A program made the position numbers and the translations under genes. The notes under the pieces were generated by a model, which searched no databases, was not told the DNA's origin, and worked only from the letters and a program-made list of their open reading frames with translations. This document shows, piece after piece, positions 1-5,699 of a stretch of 7,737 nucleotides of DNA (its first letter is position 1; each line of letters opens with the position of its first letter). Source of the DNA: Candidatus Bathycorpusculum fermentans (lineage in GTDB: Archaea > Thermoproteota > Bathyarchaeia > Bathyarchaeales > Bathycorpusculaceae); NCBI GenBank assembly GCA_009787175.1, contig WRGM01000101.1:1-7737 (forward strand). Reading direction: 5' to 3'.

Positions 1-88
1 AAAACGCGTGGCATATCCATCATAGAGGTGTGTTGAAACCAGTAAAATTATGAAAAAGGGCGCTATCTCTCTAAACGTGAACACTCTC

Positions 89-227
89 GGTTTTTGTTTG
101 TTTTTATGTTGGAGGTTTTTTGTTGTGAAATGGTTTGTTGTTCTTTGGGGTTTTTGTGTGGTTTATTGTTTTTTTTGATGTAATCTTTTAAAGGTGGATG
201 TGTTTGTTTAGGTTGGAGTGAAATTGG
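89..227 (+). promoter_or_regulatory. GT-rich, C-depleted leader upstream of srp54 with weak TATA box
   Basis: This non-coding stretch has only two C residues (143 and 185) in 139 nt and several T runs (91-95, 101-105, 116-121, 151-155, 169-176). The early T runs could end transcription of a plus-strand gene lying left of the window, because archaeal termination often uses T tracts. A TATA-like element, CTTTTAAAGG at 185-194, is the best promoter candidate for srp54. With the usual spacing of about 26 nt, transcription would begin near 215, giving a leader of about 12 nt. The element is not a strong match, so the promoter call is tentative. Confidence 0.4.
215..220 (+). promoter_or_regulatory. 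Ribosome binding site of srp54
   Basis: GGAGTG lies 7 nt before the ATG at 228 and resembles the archaeal SD core GGAGGTGA. It supports 228 as the start. If the TATA box at 185-194 is the real promoter, this site would sit at the very 5' end of the mRNA. Confidence 0.6.
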
Positions 228-1586
228 ATGGCTCTTGATCGTTTAGGTTCCTCATTAACGAATGCTATTAAAAAGTTGTTTAAAGCGGGTGTAGTTGACG
301 AGTCAGTAGTAAAAGAGCTTGTGCGTGATATTCAGCGTGCTTTGCTTCAGTCGGATGTTAATGTGCAGTTAGTGTTGGATATTTCTAAGCGTATTGAGGA
401 GCGGGCTTTAAAGGAGGATGTTCCACCGGGTATTTCTCGTCGTGAGCATGTTATAAAAGTTGTATATGAAGAATTAACTCGTTTTATAGGTGATAAGCCT
501 GTTTCTCTTAAGGTTGAGCCTGGTAAGAAGAAGGTTGTTATGCTTGTTGGTATTCAGGGTTCGGGTAAGACGACTCATGCTGCTAAGCTTGCCAGGTATT
601 ATCAGAAGCGTGGGTTAAAGCCTAGTTTGATTGCTGCTGATACTTTTCGTCCAGGTGCGTATGCGCAGCTTTTGCAGCTTGGTAATAGGATAAATATTCC
701 TGTTTTTGGTGATGCTAAGGCTAATAATCCTGTTAAAGTTGTCAATGAAGGTTTGAAGGTATATGCTGATAAGGATTTAATTATTGTTGACACGGCTGGG
801 CGTCATAAGGAAGAAAAAGATCTTATTAAGGAAATGAAGGATCTTGAAAAGAGCATAAAGCCTGATGAGGTTATAATGGTTATTGATGGTACCATTGGTC
901 AGCAGGCTTTAGTTCAAGCGAAAAATTTTCATGAAGCTACCCCCATTGGTGCTATTATAGTAACTAAACTTGATGGTTCTTCTCGTGGTGGTGGAGCTCT
1001 CTCTGCTGTTGCTGCGACAGGTGCTCCTATAAAGTTCATTGGGACAGGTGAAAAAATTGAGGATATAGAGACTTTTGTGCCTTCTCGCTTTGTTGGTCGT
1101 CTATTGGGAATGGGCGATTTAGAAACTTTGCTAGAGAAAGTACATGATGCTGAAGTTAAAGTTCCTCAGAAGAAGGCTAAAGAAATTCTTAGCGGTAAAT
1201 TTACTCTAACTGATATGTATGAGCAGTTTAGCGCAGTTAAAAACATGGGGCCTTTTGGTAAAGTGTTAAAGATGCTTCCGGGTATGTCTTATGATGTGCC
1301 TGATGATATGGTGAAAAATGCTGAGGGTCGTCTTGATAAGTGGCGTGTAATTATTCAATCAATGACTCCTGAAGAGAAGGAAAACCCTAAACTGCTCAAT
1401 TCTTCTCGTGCAAGACGTATCGCCCGTGGTTCGGGGACAACGGAGAAAGAGGTTAAAGAGCTGATTAAGCAGTACTTTATGACGCGTAAGATGATTAAAA
1501 TGTTTAAGCGTAAAAAGACTCTTCCCTTTGGTCTTGGGGGGAAAGGTGGCATGGGGATGGGTGGTGTTCCATCGAATCTTAAGTAG
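228..1586 (+). CDS. srp54: Signal recognition particle GTPase SRP54
   Basis: This is the GTPase subunit of the signal recognition particle. With 7S RNA and SRP19 it binds signal sequences of nascent chains and docks with FtsY at the membrane. The order is the family's: N-terminal helical bundle (about 1-90), G domain (about 100-297), M domain (about 298-433). Visible motifs are the P-loop GIQGSGKTT (108-116), DTFRPGAY (138-145), DTAGRH (188-193), TKLDG (246-250) and, in the M domain, the RNA-binding SRARRIARGSG (393-403). The C-terminus is a Gly/Met-rich tail. At 452 aa it is full length for archaea. The start has an SD site and a typical N-terminus (MALDRLGSSL). It leads the operon; pus10 follows 11 nt downstream. 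The coding strand is rich in G and T. Identification is essentially certain. Confidence 0.98.
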   Translation: MALDRLGSSLTNAIKKLFKAGVVDESVVKELVRDIQRALLQSDVNVQLVLDISKRIEERALKEDVPPGISRREHVIKVVYEELTRFIGDKPVSLKVEPGKKKVVMLVGIQGSGKTTHAAKLARYYQKRGLKPSLIAADTFRPGAYAQLLQLGNRINIPVFGDAKANNPVKVVNEGLKVYADKDLIIVDTAGRHKEEKDLIKEMKDLEKSIKPDEVIMVIDGTIGQQALVQAKNFHEATPIGAIIVTKLDGSSRGGGALSAVAATGAPIKFIGTGEKIEDIETFVPSRFVGRLLGMGDLETLLEKVHDAEVKVPQKKAKEILSGKFTLTDMYEQFSAVKNMGPFGKVLKMLPGMSYDVPDDMVKNAEGRLDKWRVIIQSMTPEEKENPKLLNSSRARRIARGSGTTEKEVKELIKQYFMTRKMIKMFKRKKTLPFGLGGKGGMGMGGVPSNLK

Positions 1587-1590
1587 GTGC
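1584..1590 (+). promoter_or_regulatory. Stop codon fused to SD site at the srp54-pus10 junction
   Basis: TAGGTGC contains the srp54 stop TAG (1584-1586) and an AGGTG SD core (1585-1589), placed 8 nt before the pus10 ATG at 1598. The layout suggests that ribosomes finishing srp54 help initiation on pus10. Confidence 0.6.
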
Positions 1591-1597
1591 ATAATTT

Positions 1598-2929
1598 ATG
1601 GATGTATATGAAAAAGCCTTTGAGCTTCTTAGTAAAAGTCCATTATGCGATAGCTGTCTTGGTAGGCAGTTTGCGGTTTTAGGTTATAGCATGGAAAATG
1701 CTGTTAGAGGTTTCTCCTTAAAGATCGCTTTAACTATGCAAGCCAATGCGTTGGTTAAGGAAAATTTTGATGAGGGTATTTCTAAGCTTCGTGTTTTAGC
1801 TGTAAATGGTTTCTCCAAAGTTGCGCAGGAAACTCTGAAGCATCTAAAACAGGATTCTGCGTCATCTGTTGAGAAGTGTTTTCTTTGTGATGGTACATTT
1901 GGTAAAGTTGAAGAGTTAATGAAGATTGTTTTGGCTTCTATTAGTGCTTATGATTTTTCTACTTATCTTGTAGGTATTGAATTGCCTGTGAAAGTTGAAG
2001 AGCGTGAGGATGAATTTAAAGCGGTTTTTGATGTTGATACTGCTGAGAGTATGAAACATGAGTTTGGTCGACTTTTTGGTAAGGCTATAGGTGTGCATAC
2101 TGGTAAAGAAGCGGATTATTTAATTCCTGACATCGTGGTTGTTCTTAATCCTTTTTTGGGTAAAGTCAAGCTTCAGGTTAATCCCTTATTTGTTGGGGGT
2201 AGATATCGTAAGCTTGTTCGTACGGTTTCGCAGTCAAAATGGTTCTGTTCAAGTTGCCGCGGGCGTGGTTGTGAAAAATGTGGTGGGACAGGTAAATTGT
2301 ATCCTGAGTCTGTTGAAGAGTTTGCGTCTGCGCGGTTGTTGGAGCTTGCTGAGGGTGTGGATTCATTTTTCCATGCTTCTGGTCGTGAAGATGTTGATGC
2401 GCGTATGCTTGGAACGGGTCGTCCGTTTATTGTTGAAATTTCTAAACCTAAAAAACGTTTTATCGATTTAAAACTTTTAGAAGAGACTATAAATGCTACT
2501 GCTGTAGGTAAAGTTGAGGTTTCTGGGCTTCATTTTACTACTAAGGATAAGGTGCGTCGGCTTAAGAAGGGTGAGGGGGCTGTGAAGGAGTATCGTTTGC
2601 TTGCAGAGTTTGAAAACGATGTTGCCGCTGAAGAGTTGCGTTTAATTGGGGAAAAGTTTTCGGGTATTACCATTAAGCAGCAGACGCCTTTGCGTGTTTT
2701 GCATAGAAGGGCAGATTTAATTCGGGAAAGGTACATATATGAGGTTAAAGTTAAGAAGGTGGCATCTAAGTTGGCTATGTTGGAAATTCGTTGCCAGGGT
2801 GGTCTCTATGTGAAAGAGTTAGTGTCTGGTGATGAAGGTCGAACAGTTCCAAGTGTTTCAAGTTTGCTTAGTAATAGGGCAAAGACACTTAAACTTGATG
2901 TGCTTAACGTCATAATGGATGATAATTAG
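1598..2929 (+). CDS. pus10: tRNA pseudouridine synthase Pus10 (tRNA U54/U55)
   Basis: Archaeal Pus10 makes pseudouridine 54 and/or 55 in the T-loop of tRNA. The N-terminal THUMP-type domain carries two Cys pairs, C17/C20 and C94/C97, which in the family bind zinc. A second Cys cluster, C217-x2-C220-x4-C225-x2-C228, resembles a small zinc knuckle just before the catalytic domain. The catalytic signature is GREDVDARML (262-271), with D265 the probable nucleophilic aspartate, followed by GRPF (274-277). Further conserved pieces are LHRRAD (368-373) and KELVSGDEGRT (406-416). At 443 aa the protein is near the usual archaeal length and looks intact. It lies between srp54 and rpl21e, a common archaeal gene order. 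The ATG at 1598 is supported by the SD that overlaps the srp54 stop. Confidence 0.95.
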   Translation: MDVYEKAFELLSKSPLCDSCLGRQFAVLGYSMENAVRGFSLKIALTMQANALVKENFDEGISKLRVLAVNGFSKVAQETLKHLKQDSASSVEKCFLCDGTFGKVEELMKIVLASISAYDFSTYLVGIELPVKVEEREDEFKAVFDVDTAESMKHEFGRLFGKAIGVHTGKEADYLIPDIVVVLNPFLGKVKLQVNPLFVGGRYRKLVRTVSQSKWFCSSCRGRGCEKCGGTGKLYPESVEEFASARLLELAEGVDSFFHASGREDVDARMLGTGRPFIVEISKPKKRFIDLKLLEETINATAVGKVEVSGLHFTTKDKVRRLKKGEGAVKEYRLLAEFENDVAAEELRLIGEKFSGITIKQQTPLRVLHRRADLIRERYIYEVKVKKVASKLAMLEIRCQGGLYVKELVSGDEGRTVPSVSSLLSNRAKTLKLDVLNVIMDDN

Positions 2930-2933
2930 GTGA
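2927..2933 (+). promoter_or_regulatory. Stop codon fused to SD site at the pus10-rpl21e junction
   Basis: TAGGTGA combines the pus10 stop TAG (2927-2929) with an AGGTGA SD core that ends 5 nt before the L21e ATG at 2939. It is the same arrangement as at the srp54-pus10 junction and a better SD match. Confidence 0.65.
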
Positions 2934-2938
2934 AATAA

Positions 2939-3235
2939 ATGAGAGGTTCAAAAGGATATTACTCTGGAACTCGTAGTTTGTTACGTAAACCACAGCGTGA
3001 GCGTGGAAAACCACAAATTAGCAAACTACTTCATGAATATGAGCTTGGTTCTGAAGTAATTATAAAAATGAATTCTAGTGTACAGAAAAGTATGCCTCAC
3101 AAACGATTCCATGGTAAAATTGGAGTAATACATGAAAAGCGTGGGCGCGGTTATGTTATTAATGTTCCACAAGGTGAGTCTATTAAAACTATCATTGTAC
3201 GTTGTGAACATTTAGAGCCGTATACTGGGAACTGA
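2939..3235 (+). CDS. rpl21e: 50S ribosomal protein L21e
   Basis: This is a large-subunit ribosomal protein shared by archaea and eukaryotes. At 98 aa it has the normal family length. It begins with the basic N-terminal segment typical of L21e (MRGSKGYYSGTRSLLRK) and has the conserved HKRFHGKIGVI (54-64), part of the SH3-like beta barrel, then GRGYVINV and a C-terminal EHLEPY. The start is set by the AGGTGA site overlapping the pus10 stop. rpoF begins 6 nt after its stop, so it sits inside the srp54 operon. Its G-over-C excess is weaker than in srp54 and pus10, as expected if the basic amino-acid composition and strong selection limit codon drift. Confidence 0.96.
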   Translation: MRGSKGYYSGTRSLLRKPQRERGKPQISKLLHEYELGSEVIIKMNSSVQKSMPHKRFHGKIGVIHEKRGRGYVINVPQGESIKTIIVRCEHLEPYTGN

Positions 3236-3239
3236 GTTG
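3233..3239 (+). promoter_or_regulatory. Stop/SD overlap at the rpl21e-rpoF junction
   Basis: TGAGTTG contains the L21e stop TGA (3233-3235), and the overlapping GAGTTGA (3234-3240) is an imperfect SD just before the rpoF ATG at 3242. It is weaker than the two upstream junctions but built the same way. Confidence 0.4.
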
Positions 3240-3241
3240 AA

Positions 3242-3580
3242 ATGAGTCAAGATGAATTAGGCGAAAAGAGTCTTACTCTCTCACAGGTTAAGGAAACATT
3301 AGAAACAATTGGCGAGGAAAATCTCGACCAATTTCAACGCCGCACTCTAGATTATGTTAATAAATTTGTCAAAGTTGAGCCTGATAAAGCTGAAGAATTA
3401 GTCGCTGTACTTGTAAAGGAGTATGAGCTTGATGAGGCAGAGGCTGTTCAAGTAGTAAATTGTGTACCTGAGACTGTTGACGAGTTACGTGTCTTTCTTG
3501 CTGGTGGGCGTAAAATTGTAGAGATGAAAAAGCTTGAAAAAATTGTTGCGCTTCTAGCTGAAAACAGAATCCTCAAGTAG
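3242..3580 (+). CDS. rpoF: DNA-directed RNA polymerase subunit F (Rpb4-like)
   Basis: RpoF pairs with RpoE (Rpb7-like) to form the stalk of archaeal RNA polymerase, which helps open promoters, bind the transcript and control termination. The 112-aa protein is acidic and helical, as the family is: an N-terminal segment with SLTLSQVKETL (10-20), then a compact helical HRDC-like region ending in the KIVALLAENRI segment. Length and position (directly after L21e) agree with the conserved archaeal order. It is the last gene before a T tract and a new promoter, so it probably ends the first operon. Motifs in this family are weak, so the call rests on overall resemblance plus gene order. Confidence 0.9.
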   Translation: MSQDELGEKSLTLSQVKETLETIGEENLDQFQRRTLDYVNKFVKVEPDKAEELVAVLVKEYELDEAEAVQVVNCVPETVDELRVFLAGGRKIVEMKKLEKIVALLAENRILK

Positions 3581-3596
3581 TACATAAAACTAGTTA

Positions 3597-3602
3597 TTTT
3601 TT
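3597..3602 (+). terminator. T6 tract after rpoF, probable terminator of the srp54 operon
   Basis: A TTATTTTTT stretch begins 14 nt after the rpoF stop. Archaeal polymerase can terminate at such tracts without a hairpin, and a TATA box for the next gene follows at once. I see no strong stem before it, so read-through into DUF655 is possible. Confidence 0.4.
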
Positions 3603-3610
3603 AAGTATTG

Positions 3611-3620
3611 AATATATAAT
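3611..3620 (+). promoter_or_regulatory. TATA box for the DUF655-ksgA-hemK unit
   Basis: AATATATAAT is a good archaeal TATA box. Counting about 26 nt from its centre places the transcription start near 3642, only about 5 nt before the ATG at 3647. The mRNA would be almost leaderless, which fits the absence of an SD before that ATG. Confidence 0.55.
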
Positions 3621-3646
3621 TGTAGGTATATGTAGTAGTGATTATT

Positions 3647-4213
3647 ATGGAGAAGCGATACGAGGAGTACGCTTACGTGTTAGATTTCCTATCGCACGGT
3701 AAGCCGGGGGTTCGTCCAACTGGAAGAGCTGGTTATAGAGCGGAAGCTCTTATTCAATGTGTCGGCGAAGAATTTTTCACTATACTTGAAGCTTTAGTGA
3801 GAGAAGGTCTAACATTAAAATCCGGTGACCGCGTCTGTGTTGGTAAGGGTTCTCGTGAAGAGGTAACTTATATCATAGGCAGAGTAGGTTACGAAGAGTT
3901 AACCGCGACAGCTAAAGCCGAGCTTCCCTTAACTATAGGTAAAATCGTAGCTAATCGTGAAAAATGGTTTGTTAACTTTTTCAACACTGCCCGCGCTATA
4001 ACTCCCCGCATGCACGCTCTCGAACTAGTTCCCGGCATCGGCAAGAAGTACATGTGGCAGGTTATTAATGAGCGAACACGTAAACCATTTGAAAGCTTTG
4101 ACGACCTGCAAAGCCGCACTGAACTACCAAGTCCTGCTAAACTTATAACCAAACGAATTCTAGAAGAGCTTGAAGGCGACAGCAAATACCGCCTATTTAC
4201 TCGGATACAGTAA
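3647..4213 (+). CDS. DUF655 family protein with helix-hairpin-helix
   Basis: This archaeal DUF655 protein has no firmly established function. In the 188-residue form, the N-terminal EEYAYVLDFL (6-15) and HGKPG (17-21) are family-typical. A central segment (about 55-80) looks like a small beta barrel, possibly an OB fold, with SGDRVCVGKG. The C-terminal part has a helix-hairpin-helix, LVPGIGKK (127-134), followed by an RKPFESFDDL (145-154) segment, which suggests nucleic-acid binding. I chose the ATG at 3647 because the TATA box predicts transcription starting near 3642; a GTG at 3638 would add three residues. ksgA starts 3 nt after its stop, and linkage to ksgA and ribosomal genes suggests an RNA- or ribosome-related job (inference). 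The strand GC skew reverses inside this gene, near codons 85-105. Confidence 0.9.
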   Translation: MEKRYEEYAYVLDFLSHGKPGVRPTGRAGYRAEALIQCVGEEFFTILEALVREGLTLKSGDRVCVGKGSREEVTYIIGRVGYEELTATAKAELPLTIGKIVANREKWFVNFFNTARAITPRMHALELVPGIGKKYMWQVINERTRKPFESFDDLQSRTELPSPAKLITKRILEELEGDSKYRLFTRIQ

Positions 4214-4216
4214 AAT

Positions 4217-5038
4217 ATGAGCCTAGAAGAAACCCAGAAGCTACTACAAACCTTTAACATTACCCCAAACAAGCTTTTTGGGCAAAATTTCCTGATAGAA
4301 CCCGCCTTTTATCCCAAACTCGCAAACTATGCCCAACTCTCCCCCTCTGACACAGTTTTAGATGTAGGTGCCGGTTTTGGTTTCTTATCCAAATTCTTAG
4401 GCAACAAATGCCAAGGCATTATTGCTATTGAAAAAGACCCACAAATTACCTTAGCACTACGTAAACAAACAAGCACCTCTGCTAACATAACTGTTATCGA
4501 AGGCGATGTGCTAAAAACCCCTCTGCCCCCTTTTAACAAAGTAATAGCGTCTCCACCATATTATTTATCCACCAAACTTGTACTATTTTTACTAAAACAT
4601 AACATAGACTGTGCTGTGCTAATTGTACAAAAAGAATTCGCAGACCACCTCACCGCAGAGGTTGGAAGCGAAAACTATAGCTGGCTAACAGTTACTCTCT
4701 ACCAGAAAGCACATGTTGACTTTTTAGATCTTGTGCCAAAAGACCTGTTCTATCCCTCCCCAGAGGTTGGCTCAATTATTATACGAATAAAACCTCGCCA
4801 AAACCCCCCTCCCTTTACTGTAAAGAACCCTTTGTTTTTTGAGCAAATGATCAAATGGTTATTTACCCAACGAAACAAAAAACTCTCAAACGCCCTTGAA
4901 CCCTTCATCAAAAACACCTTAAACATTACCAAAAAAGATTTCCAAAACATAATACAAAACCTGCCTTACCGCGAAATGCGCCCGCGCGAGCTTTCCCCTG
5001 AAAACTTTGGAGCCATAGCTGATGCATTTGCCAATTAA
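4217..5038 (+). CDS. ksgA: 16S rRNA (adenine-N6,N6)-dimethyltransferase KsgA/Dim1
   Basis: KsgA/Dim1 uses S-adenosylmethionine to dimethylate the two adjacent adenines in the 3'-terminal helix of 16S rRNA, late in small-subunit assembly. Visible pieces in order are GQNFL (22-26), the SAM-binding motif I DVGAGFGFLS (49-58), acidic E72 ending motif II (IEKD), GD (96-97), catalytic motif IV SPPY (112-115), and the C-terminal TQRNKKLSNAL and RELSPENF segments. At 273 aa it is complete. Motif IV is unusual: the family normally has N-(L/I)-P-Y, and here the first residue is Ser and the second Pro. The start follows DUF655 by 3 nt with no clear SD, so translation is probably coupled. The coding strand is C/A-rich, opposite to srp54 and pus10. 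Confidence 0.95.
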   Translation: MSLEETQKLLQTFNITPNKLFGQNFLIEPAFYPKLANYAQLSPSDTVLDVGAGFGFLSKFLGNKCQGIIAIEKDPQITLALRKQTSTSANITVIEGDVLKTPLPPFNKVIASPPYYLSTKLVLFLLKHNIDCAVLIVQKEFADHLTAEVGSENYSWLTVTLYQKAHVDFLDLVPKDLFYPSPEVGSIIIRIKPRQNPPPFTVKNPLFFEQMIKWLFTQRNKKLSNALEPFIKNTLNITKKDFQNIIQNLPYREMRPRELSPENFGAIADAFAN

Positions 5039-5636
5039 ACGTGTCTGGTTTCAAACCTTTATGTTTGATATAACTGAGGAAGTGTTTGAACCTTCAGAGG
5101 ACTCTTTTCTATTTGCAGAAAATCTTGACATACACAAAAACCATGAAGTGCTCGATTTAGGAACAGGATGCGGCATTCTTGGCATTTTAGCTGCTCAGCA
5201 GGCAAAGCATGTATTAGCTGTTGACATTAACCCCCACGCTATCATTTGCGCTAAACACAACGCGGCTCTTAACCATGTACACGGCAACATGAGTTACTTG
5301 AGAAGCAACTTACTAACCGCGCTAAATACGACTGCCCTGTTTGATGTAATCCTCTTCAATGCCCCATATCTGCCCTCTGAACAATATGAACTTAAAACAT
5401 GGCTTGGACATGCATGGGCCGGCGGCCCCACTGGACGAGACGTAATCGACCGCTTCATCCCTCACGCCGCTACACATATAAAACAATCCGGACGCGTACT
5501 ATTACTACAATCCAGCCTAACAGGTTTAGACATGACACTACAAAAATTCTGTGACTATGGACTATCTGCAAAAGTCAAAGCTGAAAGCAAATTACCCTTC
5601 TTTGAAACAATCCACCTAATAGAAGCCTCCGCCTGA
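5022..5636 (+). CDS. HemK/Mtq2-like class-I methyltransferase (probable release-factor glutamine methyltransferase)
   Basis: This is an archaeal HemK2/Mtq2-type SAM methyltransferase. Relatives, with Trm112, methylate the Gln of the GGQ motif in release factor aRF1/eRF1; some also modify Lys. The 204-aa protein has the family's EPSEDSFL (23-30), SAM motif I DLGTGCGILG (45-54), VDIN (67-70), catalytic motif IV NAPYLP (113-118; NPPY in most relatives) and GGPTGRDVIDRF. I kept the ATG at 5022, which overlaps ksgA by 17 nt, because residues 8-17 look like the beta strand that precedes EPxED in the family; an ATG at 5061 would remove it. A GGAG at 5009-5012 could be a weak SD. It ends the plus-strand unit. 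Substrate is inferred from family only, and no Trm112 partner lies in the window. Confidence 0.88.
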   Translation: MHLPIKRVWFQTFMFDITEEVFEPSEDSFLFAENLDIHKNHEVLDLGTGCGILGILAAQQAKHVLAVDINPHAIICAKHNAALNHVHGNMSYLRSNLLTALNTTALFDVILFNAPYLPSEQYELKTWLGHAWAGGPTGRDVIDRFIPHAATHIKQSGRVLLLQSSLTGLDMTLQKFCDYGLSAKVKAESKLPFFETIHLIEASA

Positions 5637-5637
5637 G

Positions 5638-5699
5638 AAAAAAATAAACCATAAAAAAGCTAAAGGGTATACTTATTGCCAGATGGTTTACTGATTTTT
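5638..5699. terminator. Bidirectional terminator between convergent hemK-like and dCMP deaminase genes
   Basis: A perfect 8-bp inverted repeat, TAAACCAT (5645-5652) and ATGGTTTA (5683-5690), encloses a 30-nt loop. On the minus strand the stem is followed at once by seven T residues (5644-5638); on the plus strand a T5 run (5695-5699) follows four bases after the stem. The right arm contains the dCMP deaminase stop codon (5690-5688). The stem is AT-rich and the loop large, so the T tracts may do most of the work. Confidence 0.55.

Noticed and set aside
1..53. Short open frames running in from the left edge (stops at 34-36 and 51-53)
   Set aside because: They could be the end of an upstream gene, but 11-16 residues without a recognisable motif cannot support a call.
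2139..2471. Plus-strand open frame of 110 codons in another frame of pus10
   Set aside because: It lies wholly inside the conserved pus10 gene, across the second Cys cluster and catalytic motif, and its Leu/Val-rich product looks like a frame-shifted reading.
3638..3646. GTG at 3638 as the DUF655 start
   Set aside because: The TATA box at 3611-3620 predicts transcription from about 3642, and the ATG at 3647 gives a more family-like N-terminus; the difference is only three residues.
3889..4272. Minus-strand open frame of 127 codons
   Set aside because: It lies antisense to DUF655 and the start of ksgA, is Ser/Arg/Leu-rich with no recognisable domain, and is explained as a shadow of two well-supported genes.
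5061..5063. ATG at 5061 as the hemK-like start
   Set aside because: It would remove the overlap with ksgA but also cut off a segment resembling the family's first beta strand, and it has no SD.
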